The notes under the pieces are model-generated. The model was not told where the DNA came from. It saw only the letters and a program-made list of their open reading frames with translations, and did no database searches. This document shows positions 23,106-34,405 of a DNA stretch of 64,000 nt, piece by piece (position 1 is the first letter of the stretch; the number at the start of each line of letters is the position of its first letter). The stretch comes from Metellina segmentata. Taxonomy: Eukaryota; Arthropoda; Arachnida; Araneae; Tetragnathidae. The position numbers and the translations under genes are program-made. Location of the stretch: positions 25,803,235 through 25,867,234 of the forward strand of contig OX375877.1 of NCBI GenBank assembly GCA_947359465.1, read 5' to 3'.

Positions 23106-23220
23106 ACTGTTCAGAAAGTTTTCTCTAATGTGAAAACGGATCTTTCCCTTGAGGATTGATCCTGGACCGTCGTCAATTGCCCATTGTGTTGCTTACGACG
23201 TTAATTAAAATGCCTACCTA
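23106..23220 (+). repeat. Third SINE tail in a row
   Basis: A further headless tail (GGATCTTTCCCTTGAGG, GGACCGTCGTCAATTGCCCA, TACGACGTTAATTAAAAT). Following sequence to 23985 is AT-rich with no recognisable gene. Confidence 0.7.
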
Positions 23221-23987
23221 CCTAACTTAAAAAAATTTAGTTTCCATAGCAACGGTATTCTAATTTTATTCAAGAATCATGAGTGGATTTATATTATTTG
23301 TAAAAAATGCAAACCTTCGAAGCAACAATTGCATTTTTTACTACAAATTTTATTAAAATTTTCATCTGTATCTATATAGCATTTGGCTTCGATGCTTTCA
23401 AACCGATTAAAAAAGCAATAAATCTCAAGAAATAGAAATTTGAATTTCAAATTTTTATTTCTAACATGGCCAGGGACCTCAATACCAGCTCAGATAACGG
23501 TTAACACTCGAAGTAGAAACAAATTTATTTAACGTCCCAGTACCTTCTGTTTAACTGGAACAAATGTAAAAAGTAAAATAAAAACTGGATCATCGGACAA
23601 TCGAATCGAGTGAATCCCGAAGGGAAAGACAACATATCTTAACCCCTTGGATACATTTGACGTCTGAGACTTGTTATGTACTTGTTTTGCCTTAGTTACG
23701 GATGACGAGTCTAATTCATCATTCAAACTAGGACAAAATTAAACATGTACATTCTTGTCTATGGCAAGAGTGATTGGTGTTTTACGAGGCTCTCCTTTAA
23801 TCTAATTATTCCATCGTGGTGTTCTCTACAAAAATACACTTTACTTAATCTGACTCCATACATCGAAATATTGATACGGCTGCGTTATCAGACATTCTTT
23901 TTTGGAATGAACGCGGAGATCAGAAGCTGTGCGATCTCTCTCATACTGTTGCCATTCTTATCAAACGAAATTATACAAAAATATAAA

Positions 23988-24090
23988 AATGACTAGTGTG
24001 CAAACGATAATACAAAAATATAACAGTAATTAATGTACAGACGATAATACGAAAACATAACAGTAACTAATGTGCAAACGATAATCGAAT
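23988..24090. repeat. 37-bp tandem repeat, about 2.7 copies
   Basis: Successive units carry TGTGCAAACGATAATAC, TGTACAGACGATAATACG and TGTGCAAACGATAATCG. Confidence 0.8.
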
Positions 24091-24109
24091 ACTTTTTCAA
24101 ATAAATCTG

Positions 24110-24269
24110 TACCCAATGGGTTAATTTTGTACCACGGTCAGATGACAAGGTCAACAGTTGAGCTGGCATGCTACTCTCCAAACTTTCACATCACATCAAC
24201 GTCAGAACATTTGAGACGGCGACAGATTAAACGTGCACCAGCTCTAACAAACACGACGGTCTTTCATTA
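24110..24269 (-). repeat. SINE-2, 3' portion (split copy)
   Basis: This is the body and part of the head of a - strand SINE-2, ending at GGTCTTTCATTA. The remainder resumes at 26724 (ATCGAATTTAAAACTC...). The intact sister at 20741 reads TTTCATTAGATCGAATTTCG with one TTA, so it is an empty-site control for the insertion at 24270-26720. Confidence 0.85.
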
Positions 24270-24749
24270 AGCCGCGTCCACACCGGAGAAGCAGAGCAAA
24301 AGATGGATGATTGATTTACCCCGGAGACAGGTTTGATTGGCAGCTCGTTCAGTGTAGACGGTGAATGAACATTTTGAGCACGAGCAAAATGATCCGCTTC
24401 TTGTCGGTACATCAAAGGAAAGCAAGTGCTCGTGCTCGCTCTATTTGGACGGCGTGTTTTCGTTCCCTTGCTCGACGTGCAATCAATCACCGGGGTCATC
24501 GTTAAGAAACGGGTCGGGGATCGGAACATAGAAATATTTATATATCTTCGGATTTTAAAGTGATACTATTATTTAAGTAGTCTATTTGTAAGCATTGTGT
24601 GTTTTGCTATACATAGTTGACGATTAAAACTCAGTTGTGAAAATGTAATCTGCCCATATTAGTGTCAAAATTGATGTGTTCATCCATTTGTATTTAGATG
24701 GTCTATATTAGTGGTCTTGGGGAACTTTGCACGTCTAAATCTCTGCTAT

Positions 24750-25791
24750 TATAAAATTAAATGTCCGACCTCCACTACGCAATGTCCGGACGAATCTATT
24801 GCACTTACAATAATGAAATTTGGCATACGAGTAGTCCGAAGTTTTTGCAATTTTTGTGTCCAGCTTGAATTTTAAAATTCAATCTAAAACATTTAAAAAT
24901 TTATTTAATGGAATTTAATTATTATTGTCTTCTTTGGAATAACAGTTGCATAAAAAGTTAGCAGATTCTAAATGTATTTTTTCCGCTTGTGTTTTCATTT
25001 TGCGGAGAAAGATTTGTCACCAGACTAAAAAAACAAATAAAGTTTAAACTTTAGTTACGTAGTTTTTTTTTTATCTCATTGATCGTAAAAGATAGAGTAC
25101 AATTTTTAAAGGATTTGTAATCTGCGGAAAATTTCACATTAGATCTATACCTAAAAATATGATTTTCGATAAATGAATAATTTTAAATTGAAACTCATAT
25201 TTTTTCCAACACAAACGCCACTTTCTGTGAAGAATGACTTTCGTTTGATTCAAGATATCACAGATTTCATTTCCTACGCTCAAACCATTTCACAGCGAAG
25301 AAAAGCAAAACAAATAAAAAAACATATTGACTGGCATTGTTAAGTACTTTTTTGTAAAATCGGGATCGTTAAAGACAGATGAAAATTTCAACAGATGTGA
25401 AATCTGAATAAAATCTAAACCCCTAAATCTCTACCTTCCATTTGATTTTGTTTTAATAAATAATTTTTCAATTAAATATTTATATTTTCGCAAGAGATTG
25501 TGACGTCACGCCGATTGGATCTCTTCGCAATTCGAATTTGGCAATGACGAGGTCATTACGGCGTTGCCCGAGGTGTTTGTTTGCGAAGCAAATCATAGTT
25601 CATAATATTCATAATTTAATTTGCGAAGCAAATCAAATTAGAATTTGCTGTTTAGAATTTGCAAATTAGAATTTCCAATAGGCTACGAATTTCCATTTCG
25701 TTTGTGAGGCAAACCAATGCCATGATTGCTGTTATCCAATAGGCTTCGCAAACCAAATGGGAATTCTTAGCAATCACCACGCAGTGGCTAG
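24750..25791 (+). mobile_element. Type-A Helitron, complete ends
   Basis: It starts A|TCTCTGCTATTATAAAATTA and ends with the partly paired CCACGCAGTGG then CTAG|T. The 1042-bp copy has no Rep/helicase coding. Interior landmarks shared with other type-A copies are TGGCATACGAGTAGTCCG-like sequence near the 5' end, GGTGT...ATTTCA...GAAAATTTC blocks, and CGCCGATTGGATCTCTTCGC near the 3' end. It is inserted in the 24270-26720 element. Confidence 0.88.
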
Positions 25792-25976
25792 TTTAAGATA
25801 AATAAGAGGTGGATATTTAAAATGTATTTAAACTTTTTTGCAATTCAAGAAAATTTAAAATTGTTGCACTGCAATATTAATACGTTTTACCGAAAAATGC
25901 CGAATTGAAAGAGACTTTCAATATGTTGGAACATGTGAGTGAAATATTCAGTAAGAAATTTTTTTATTTTGTAGGG

Positions 25977-25978
<2 letters not shown>

Positions 25979-26052
<74 letters not shown>

Positions 26053-26122
26053 TATGTAGCGTATGTATATATATATATATATATATATATAGGTATGTAG
26101 CGTATGTGTATATATATATATA

Positions 26123-26163
<41 letters not shown>

Positions 26164-26190
26164 TTATTTATTTATTTATTTATTAATAAA
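25979..26190. repeat. (TA)n and (TTTA)n microsatellites
   Basis: Long AT dinucleotide runs, broken by two copies of GGTATGTAGCGTATG (26051, 26091), pass into TTTA repeats at about 26158-26185. The open frame here is an artefact of the repeat. Confidence 0.97.
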
Positions 26191-26723
26191 GAGGTTGCCG
26201 CAGCCGCCGTCGCAGGATTGAAAATACGGTTTGTTCAAAATTGTACAGGGTTAACGATGAAGTGGATTATTTTCCGAGGCGGCTATTAGTTTAGGGTTTA
26301 TTAAGTGTCCCAGTAGGAAAAGCGTAATTTCTACCGCGTGTGAGCAAAAGACGTATACATCTTTTTCTTTTCAGTCTTTTGGCTCCTGAGAACATTTTCC
26401 ATCACGTGTGTCACCAAATGTCGCCTTTTTTGGGAACTTTTCTTCCTATATCTCTTTAATAAATCTTTAATGATAATATACGCTGCACTCGCGATAGGCG
26501 CCGACTTCGTAAAGAACGGGACCTTAAAACAATTTGCTTCAAACAATAAGTTTGCAGTTTAACTTCAACACACAACCAACCAGATTGATCGCGAGCACAT
26601 GGAACATTTTGTGTCCGAGCTGTCAAACCAGAAAAACCAGAGAGATTGATTCACCAAACCTGTCTCCGGCATTAATCAATCATCCATGTTTTGCTCTGCT
26701 TCTCCGGTGTGGACGTGGCTTTA

Positions 26724-26800
26724 CATCGAATTTAAAACTCTCAACACTCCGATTTCGCCAATACGTTACTTTTCCAACTGGGCTACCACAGTTCCTCTTT
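26724..26800 (-). repeat. SINE-2, head portion (split copy)
   Basis: The - strand head GTAGCCCAGTTGG with B-box region follows directly after the second TTA. It completes the SINE begun at 24110-24269. Confidence 0.8.
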
Positions 26801-27680
26801 CCCCCCTCCAAAAAATTAAGAAAAATAGAAATTTTACAAGTTGTAGAGATTTATAACTTTTGAATTTAGGAAATAGACTAGACATTACAGAAAAAGCTTT
26901 TAATGTTTCACAAGCCAACTCTTATAATTCGGTTTCCGGTATTACAATAACAACATCTCCCTCTTTTTATGTGTGGGCCCAGACCCAGGTACTGGGGAAT
27001 ATACCCCTGTGAATAGATGCGAGGTCAAGGTAACGAAATATAAAAACCATTCACAACTTTTCGGCTCTTGTGTTTCTCCGTTTTCGATGCTTAAAAATTT
27101 GAGGGCTTTTGACTTAGTTTGCTAAGCGCATTTTTTCTTCGGCAAGTGCATTGCGTGACGTCAGCCAATTAACGCAGATGGCAACTTTTCCGTCTCATAG
27201 GCAGAGGGCGTTCGCGTAGCCCCCGATGCGATGCCAACGCATTCATAATAAAAACAAAAAGCAATATGAACTAGAACAAATCTTCCCCTTCACGTCCTTT
27301 ACCGCTAGAGTAGTTTCGGGGTAGTAGCGTCCCGTTTCTTCCTCGAGTAAACTTGGAACTTCGAAACAGATCCATCATTCTATTCGGAAGCCGGGAAACA
27401 CGTGCAAGAATTGATGTGGTGTTTTCTTCGAAAAAGTAACGTGAAAGTTGGGTTCGAATATTTAATATGCTACATGGGAGCCCTATAGGAGGTTAACGTC
27501 TTGTCTTAATCGTGTGATAGCTGAAAAATTCTATGTTTACGTGAAGAAGTTTTGGATAGGTTCAAAAGAATATCGGAGTTATGTGATGGTTTTTGAGAAG
27601 GTTTTATAAATCCTTATTTATAGACGAGACGGATGTCGAAATTCTTCAGAGCTTCTGTATTTGAAAACAATAATTTTAAG
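26801..27680 (+). promoter_or_regulatory. Upstream region of the K2P gene, possible 5' UTR exon
   Basis: There is no transposon that I recognise between about 27000 and 28240, in contrast with the rest of the window. At 27671-27686 the sequence TAATTTTAAG|GTAAGA is a strong donor-like site. It could end a non-coding first exon, joining to the acceptor-like TTTGACAG ending at 28251. No TATA box or start signal is certain, so the transcription start is unknown. Confidence 0.35.
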
Positions 27681-28289
27681 GTAAGAGTAAATTCGAACGT
27701 TTAATGGAAGAGAATTAAGAGTAAAATTTGATTATCGAACATTAGATTCGTTATTTTTTAATTATTTTTCTCTTGTAATCTCCGTTTTAAGACCAATATT
27801 CCGAGAAATAGATATTACCGGAAATAAATTAACTGCAACTCTTTAATAATTTAAACTTATTTACCAAAAACTGTTTGACAAGAAGCTGAATTTACGAAAT
27901 CAATTTGATCGTACTAGCATTTATGTTTTCGATCGAATAAATTAGAGAACAGAAACTTATTTTAATCTAAGTTTCAATTTTTTAAAGAATAAAATGACGA
28001 AATCCGTCAAATCTCAGAAAATATTTACATGAAGCTAGTTTTTCAAAATGTAGTTGCGTTTAATTAGCATATTCTTAGTTCTAAGGCATTTAGTAATTTC
28101 TTTTTGTCAAACAAAAATCAATTATATTCAAGAAAACTTGAACAAATCTATAGAATGTGTTCTGACTTCAAAGTGCACGCCATGAGGATATACGTATTCG
28201 ATTTCAGCAAACCATCAATATCGTGAAACATGTAGTTTCAATATTTGACAGAACTGGACAGTGAACAAATTCCAAACTTCGGCCTAGCA

Positions 28290-28704
28290 ATGGCAGAAAC
28301 AAGAAACATGTCAAAACTGGCTAAGTGCAGATACTATTGTCGAATATTCCTCACGCATCTGTTCTCTCATGTCGGTTTATGCGGACTTGTCGTTGGATAC
28401 GCCATTGTGGGAGCTCTGACATTCGAATCCCTCGAAGCTCCAAACGAAATAACCCAAAGATCTACTATCCAAGGATACAGAGAGAAGTGTCTGAAAGACT
28501 TGTGGAACATAACGGACACCTTGAATGTCCTATACGAGGAGAACTGGACGCAGTTGGTCGGTTCCAGACTCAAACAGTTTGAAAACGAAGTGGTGCACGC
28601 AGTTAAAAACGAGGGATACGATGGCAAGGAGAGTTCAGATACTGAACTGCAGTGGTCGTTTTCAGGAGCTTTATTGTACTGTATTACTGTCATCACCACA
28701 ATTG
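28290..28704 (+). CDS. Two-pore-domain (K2P) potassium channel, first coding exon
   Basis: K2P channels are dimeric plasma-membrane K+ leak channels with four membrane segments and two pore loops per subunit. This exon encodes the first 138 residues plus one base. The ATG at 28290 has G at -3 and +4, and an in-frame TAG lies at 28233. Visible in order: a short basic N-terminus; membrane helix M1 at residues 24-44 (LFSHVGLCGLVVGYAIVGAL); FESLEAP; an extracellular cap with glycosylation sites N73-I-T and N85-W-T; pore helix W122-V134; and filter T136-T137-I138-G. The exon stops at 28704 with GTAAGT next, splitting the first Gly codon of the GYG filter. An intron there is recurrent in K2P genes as I recall. 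The second pore and M2-M4 are not in the window. The exact K2P subfamily is not assignable. Confidence 0.92.
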
Positions 28705-30577
28705 GTAAGTTAAATTTATTTTACTAACTAAAAAAAATCTATCATGAATACATTTTAATGGAATTATAAATTATTATTTTACCTTGAAAGCGTACGATTG
28801 ATGAATCTATGATCCTTATCTCTACCATGACCCACACATAAAAGGAGTCACCGGTACTGGTATTAGAATACAAGAACGAGGAGGGACAATTCCACGGTAA
28901 CTTACGTTACATTTAGACAAATATACTGATCTTGAAGTGTAAATATATTAGCAAAGAACAATGGAAAACAAAATATTCACTTGAATTGTTCAACAAACTA
29001 ATAAAAAGCTAAACTTTGAGGGAATGTTATTAATTTATAGACATTTTTAAGTTCACAGAATTAAATGTAATGTAGTAACTTATGTTACAGTAAAGAATAA
29101 CAGAAAAGGTTCATGAACATTTGAATAAAATTCTGTACTGTTCAACACAAAATATAGTTTAAAAAGTAGATACATTCCTTCCTAGAGCCTTTCATAATTG
29201 TTGTCATGCAATTTTTTTAAAACTGTCATTCATCAATTAAATTTAATACACATTTTTTTAAAGTAATAACTTACGTAATACTTCTTTATTTTTCCAATTC
29301 TAATTTAAAATTCTAACTAAACTAGAATCGAACTCAATTCAACTAAATTCTAAAAACAAAATTAGTACCTACCAAGAACTTCAGAATTTTTTAAACCCAA
29401 AATTATGTAAAATATATGTATTATTATTTTATTTTTTCAAGTTTTTCCCTTCCAACATGGAATGACACGGGGGTCCAAGCTTTTGGTACTGTACTGTACA
29501 GTCTGCTTTCTAAATTTAAAAGTAAAAACAATTTCACACATACATATTGCTTTTGTAGGTACATTCTGTATTAGGTTGTGTGAAGGAATCTAGGAAAATG
29601 TACATATCTGGTGCAATAATTGAACATTAAGTAATTATAGTGTATTCCTAGATTTCATAAAGGGCCCTGTTGTCTAATCTTATATTATGGGTCCCGTCAT
29701 CCAATATGGTATTGAGACCCGGGATACAAATGCATGAGTATGAGGAGCTGATCTTTACTTTCAGTTCTACCAAACCTTTAGTTTCTGTTGTCGATTCGTT
29801 ACTAATAAGCATTGGTTTTGCTTATTGGTAACCAATATGTTTGCTAATGAAATACATTCTTCATTTTCCATTTTTCTCGGGAACAGGACATCTTAAACAT
29901 GATTTTGACAATTAGAAGTGATAAAGTGCATTTTCGGATTACAATTCACTTAATGACAAGACTGTTTTAAGTTCATGATGTTAAAGTAAATGTTCTTGCC
30001 ATCAACTAAAAATCGCATTTTTTGTTATCTTTGAAGATGTTTGTTGATCCTGATTCAAATTGATACTTTAGGAAGTTGATGTTTCAGAATTTTATTACCT
30101 TTATAAGAACTAAATGAAATGTAGCCTTTTAACGAGGAATTGAAACTATTTTCAACCTAAATGAACTATTTTCGGTATTAAACCAATTTTTAAAAATTTC
30201 GATCGCATATAAAATTATTTTCAGGTTTCATCTTTTACTCTATCCTCTTTATAATTTATCAGACTTGGAATGATTTATTCGTCCCTTTTGATATTATTCC
30301 ATGAACAAAAGAAATAGTACAATGAAACATTTCTAAATTTGCAAAGTTTTTATTTACATTATACTTTTTTTTAATTAGAGATTTTAATGAAACCCAAAAT
30401 TGACATACTGTTTGTATAATGTGAATCGTTTCTTAAAAAAAAATGTTAATATATTTTTAATCGCAAGTAATTTCTGTTAAATCATAAGTTTGCCAAATTT
30501 ATTCCAATTTCCTGTGTAATTCCGACAAATAAAACATGTGTTACAAGTGGTGCACAAGCTCCTCGTTCATGCGGTAA
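28705..30577 (+). other. K2P intron, first part
   Basis: It begins GTAAGT at the donor. No exon starting with the expected Tyr-Gly of the filter was found. An acceptor-like TTATTTTCAG at 30213-30222 leads to Gly-Phe-Ile in the required phase and then a stop, so I do not take it as exon 2. The rest is AT-rich. Confidence 0.6.
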
Positions 30578-30620
30578 AGGTAATTTTTAACTAACGTCGT
30601 ACTAGAGCAACACAACGTCA
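30578..30620 (-). repeat. SINE tail fragment
   Basis: The sequence TTAACTAACGTCGTACTAGA plus GCAACACAACG is the reverse complement of the common SINE 3' tail. Confidence 0.8.
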
Positions 30621-30759
30621 AGTACATTCAGACTTTCTGACCAAAGTGTGATCTGATAGAGAATTATGGTTTTAATGTCTGAAGCTCTTGTGCACATGAA
30701 ACATCAATATCAAGGCGAAGGTAAAATCCCAATAGTTATCGTTTATCATTTGTAACATA

Positions 30760-31332
30760 CACTACCCTCTACAGTAATGGACCGGACGCCAGCTGATTTG
30801 CATTAAAATCCGATTACTTGCTTCGGGGTGTTTTTCGTGGTATGGCCTGGGACCTTTGCATGTTTTTCCTGGTCAATTGAACGCCGACGCCAACATGAAC
30901 ATTTTGGATAATCAGGTTCTTCCTACGCTCTGACAATTTTATGGAATGGACGAATGTTACTTCCGAGACATCAACGTTCTATGTTATGTTACAGCCTCTG
31001 TCGAGCAGTGGTATCAAGATATGGATGTAAAACATCTTCCCTGGCCTGCTAAGAGTCCCGACCTAAACCCCATAGAACATTTGTGGGACGCGTTAGAGCG
31101 ACGCTTAAGGACCAGGGAACCACGTCCGAAATCTACAGCTGAGCTGGCGACATTCTTGCAACAGGAATGGACACGAATATCCATAGCTGTGTATCGAAAC
31201 CTTGTTGAAAGTATGCCCAGTAGGATTTCTAGTGTAATTGCAGCACGTGGGGGACCATCCCCCTATTAAAGCATGTATTATTTCCCTTATACCATCACAT
31301 CTTGCTGTCCGTTCTAGTATTGCAGGGTAGTG
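30760..31332 (+). mobile_element. Short Tc1 element in palindromic target
   Basis: The 573-bp element has ends CACTACCCTCTACAGTAATG and ATTGCAGGGTAGTG, flanked by TA (30758-30759, 31333-31334). It is an internally deleted sister of 39357-39925. Flanks outside the TA are TTGTAACA and TGTTACAA, so the original target was a perfect palindrome around TA. It lies in the presumed K2P intron. Confidence 0.92.
30946..31269 (+). pseudogene. Tc1 transposase, C-terminal half
   Basis: The frame retains the C-terminal third of a Tc1-type transposase. A damaged region stands where the second Asp should be (DECYFRDINVLCYVTASVEQW; compare FQDDNAPCHITASVKQW in the copy at 39357-39925). It is followed by LPWPAKSPDLNPIEHLWDAL, with the catalytic Glu in PIEH. 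The end SRISSVIAARGGPSPY at 31269 is the normal C-terminus. The N-terminal DNA-binding domain and first Asp are deleted. The loss of DDN to DIN shows this copy is further decayed than its sister. Confidence 0.92.
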
Positions 31333-31334
31333 TA

Positions 31335-31791
31335 TGTTACAACTGGTGCTTAGAGCAAATCTTGTTGGACATAAGAGAGAAAAAAGCAGATTAAAATAAA
31401 ATCATAGATACTCTTTGTTTTCGTTTAATGGTTAAGAAGAAAATATAATTACACAATGCACTAGGCAGTCTTTAAAGCTAAAATAGGTGTTTTGTGAGGA
31501 AATTTTCAGTCTAAGCAAACAAATTGGATGGAAAAAAGAGATTTTACTTCTTATTATCCTGTGTATGTTTTCGTCGTATCGGCTACTTTTGACCTTTAAT
31601 GTAATTGCTACTTACTAATGAAGGAAATTCATTCTTAGGTAAATGCAATTGGGTGTTCAGTGTTAACCAACAAACCAGAAGGTTTGTGATTATACTTCTG
31701 CCGTCCAAATGCCCTTTTGCATAATAGATATTACAAAAACCTCAAAATGTTGTTTATCGTCGTTTCGTCAGCATTTGGCGTTTAATCTCAA
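31335..31791. other. No feature recognised
   Basis: AT-rich, presumably still K2P intron. No repeat or exon identified. Confidence 0.4.
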
Positions 31792-32820
31792 GGCGCGTTC
31801 TCAAAAAACAAGTTTATTTGTCCTATTATAGTTGTTCAACAAAAGTTAAATATGAATTGGTGATCAACGGTTTCAGTTTCAAAATGGCGTCGAAAGCAGT
31901 TGTGCGTTAAATTGTAGATAGTAGCAGTTTTGTTAAAAGAACTAAGAACAATTATATTTAACATGAGAAAAAATCGTAACTTAATATTGTTTTTCTGGTC
32001 AGCAATAGTAAGACCAGCAATTTTCATTTATTTGACAATAGAACCCAAAGCCATTTCTCTCGCATCTTTATTTTTATATTTATTCAGTCGGTGGTTCCAA
32101 AGACAATCATGATCATGAAACAGTTCTAAAAATTTTAACATCACACTTTCAGACCACTTATGGCTCTTTTTTCAAACTATTTAATGTAATTAACTATTTT
32201 ATATTAAAACGATTTTATATTTTACTATTTTATATTTAACTATTTTGTATTTAACTATTTTGTATTTAACTATTTTATATTTTACTATTTTATATTTAAC
32301 TATTTTATATTTAACTCTTTTATATTTAACTATTTTATGTTAATAAATTTTTCATGTTATTAACTATTTTGTATTTAACTATTTTATATTTAACTATTTT
32401 ATGTTAATAAATTTTTTGTTATTAACTATTTTATGCTATTAACCATTTAATATTTAACTTTTTTATACTTAACTTTTTCATTTTTAACTATTTTATGTTT
32501 TAACTATTTTATATTTAACTATTTTATGGTATTAACTATTTTATATTTCTAACTATTTTATATCTAAAAACAAAACACGCGTGAGGTGACCATTTGAAAG
32601 TGAACTTGACAGTCAACTGAAGTTCACTCGTTACTAGACAAATTTCAACTTGATAGCAAATGGCGGATAACTCATCACTTGAACGATAAAGTTTCAATGG
32701 GTCAAACTTTTCTTGATCCCCTAAAAAGTTGATCACCTCTATTGAAACAAAGGTTCTCACTGTAGCTTCCATTCAACTTTTGTTGGTCAACTATAATCGG
32801 TCAATTCGTGAGAACGCGCA
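31792..32820. mobile_element. Inverted-repeat element with AT minisatellite core
   Basis: The ends GGCGCGTTCTCA and TGAGAACGCGC are followed inward by matching ATTATAGTTG and CAACAAAAGTT blocks on both sides, giving inverted repeats of roughly 55 bp with gaps. No target duplication is clear and there is no transposase. The core is the minisatellite at 32168-32572. Confidence 0.6.
32168..32572. repeat. 15-bp AT-rich minisatellite
   Basis: Variants of TATATTTAACTATTT repeat more than 20 times with scattered substitutions and a second phase containing ATTAACTATTTTATG. Confidence 0.92.
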
Positions 32821-33823
32821 TTAATTGGCCTTAATTGGCGTATTCTTTAGAATTTTTATTGACGACGCGCGGTAGTGAAATGGTATTTGATAAACAAGCT
32901 AAGTGACAGCCAGTAAATGCCTCTCACTAAACAAAATGAAAGGTATCAGTCGCAGAATAGCTCGCATAATCAGTGAAAATGTAGCCATCCATCAACTTCA
33001 ACTGGGGGAAGAATTTGAGAGGTTTAAAGTAAAATATGCAAGCATTTAGATGCTTTTTTAATGTTTGTTTATTTTAGCAACATAAATTCGAGAAAATACC
33101 TTTTCTCTGCAATTCTTGTGAAAAAAGTTAGCTTATTTAGAGAAATATTTTGACCCAGGATTGGCAGAAGGACATTTTGTTCCAAGCTAGATTTTAAGAC
33201 TAAGTAGATATATGAAATGATAATGAGAGAGATTTCTAAGAGATTCTTCCATGATCTATACTTTTAAACTAAAAACTGTTGTATGTCTAAGCCCTTATTT
33301 ATCAATACGATAGGACTTTTTCACATCACACCAACATTTTTCGACCGAGGTGTCAACTTCTGGCATCCTTTGACCGCTTGAATCAACCACGATCAGCCTT
33401 GTTTTCAACTACAGAAGAAAAAATGCTGTAATCGTATTATAATATACTGAGAGGATTTCATTGTTTATCTGTAACAGTATATCGTCTTTCTAAGTCCCTC
33501 ATCCCCTTCGTCAAGGGGATTAGTAACAACAACTCAATCCTCCAGACCAAGTCCAAAATACCCTGTTTCGCAAGGCGCAGCGATCTTGTTCATCCATGAG
33601 CTTTCTCACAGACATCGATGCAATCCGAAACATGGGAAAGAGGTGCTGAGTTTGCGTAGCAAGGACGCGTATTGAAAAGTTTTTAATTTTTCTTTAACAA
33701 AAGTCATATATAGACGAAGAAGCTTGCAAGTACACTAGTAAGTTTATACGGTGCATACCATATTCACTAGCGACTCGTAAACTATCTCCCGGAAAACATT
33801 TCTTGAACCCTCAAAGTGGTTAC
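32821..33823. other. No gene recognised
   Basis: A mixed non-repetitive stretch. No supported exon or element seen. Confidence 0.4.
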
Positions 33824-34000
33824 GACGAGATATCTCGTCCAAGAAGACCTGATCACTTTTGCTAACGGCGAGATGTATCGTCATCGAGATTTTGACTTTT
33901 CATAATGACGATCAGTTTTCTTCTAATGATAAGGTATCTCCTCCATCAAGATCTGGTCAGTTTTCATCTGATGATAAGGTATCTCCTCCATCTAGATCTG

Positions 34001-34323
34001 GGCCGACCAACCGATATAGTGGTTAAGGTGTTAGCCTCTAGATCGAAAGGTTCCTGGTTGAAATCCGGGTCCGGGCATGAATGTTTGTAAGCGTATGGTG
34101 TAAAGGCGGCTGGTGCACCTAAAATCTGTCGTGGCCGAACGTCCGAACGTTGGGTTGGTGTGGAAGTTTGGAGAGTGGGGTGCCAGCTTCATCATCTGAC
34201 CGTGGTTCAAAATTACGAGGTGTCTCGTAATTTTGGATCTTTACCATAAGGGATTGATCCCGAACCGTCGTCAATAGCCCGCTGTGTAGCTCTAGTACGA
34301 CGTTAATTAAAAATTACCAATTA
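34001..34323 (+). repeat. SINE-1, full length with 13-bp duplication
   Basis: It starts GGCCGACCAACCGATATAGT, has a B-box region GGTTGAAATCC and ends TTAATTAAAAATTACCAATT. The perfect duplication CCATCTAGATCTG lies at 33988-34000 and 34324-34336. It is inserted in the 45-bp minisatellite. Confidence 0.93.
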
Positions 34324-34405
34324 CCATCTAGATCTGTTCAGGTGTCTTCTAATGATAAGGTATCTCCTCCATCCAGATCTGGTCAGTTTTCTTCTAATAT
34401 TAAAG

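Larger units (their letters stand above)
24270..26720. mobile_element. TTA-duplicating inverted-repeat element (PIF/Harbinger-like)
   Basis: The ends AGCCGCGTCCACACCGGAGA and TCTCCGGTGTGGACGTGGCT are inverted repeats continuing to about 80 bp (CAGAGCAAAAGATGGATGAT and partner near 26690). The flanks are TTA (24267-24269, 26721-26723). The 3-bp TWA duplication is the PIF/Harbinger signature, though TTAA/TTTA flanks could also be read as a decayed piggyBac-type site. It is non-autonomous and contains a Helitron (24750-25791) and microsatellites. No transposase is seen. Confidence 0.8.

Noticed and set aside
26104..26289. 61-codon frame
   Set aside because: It is a microsatellite translation (YIYIY...).
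28367..28699. 110-codon - strand frame
   Set aside because: It is antisense to the K2P exon, with no motif of its own.
30213..30300. K2P exon 2 after the acceptor-like TTATTTTCAG
   Set aside because: In the required phase it gives Gly-Phe-Ile and a stop instead of the Gly-Tyr-Gly filter.
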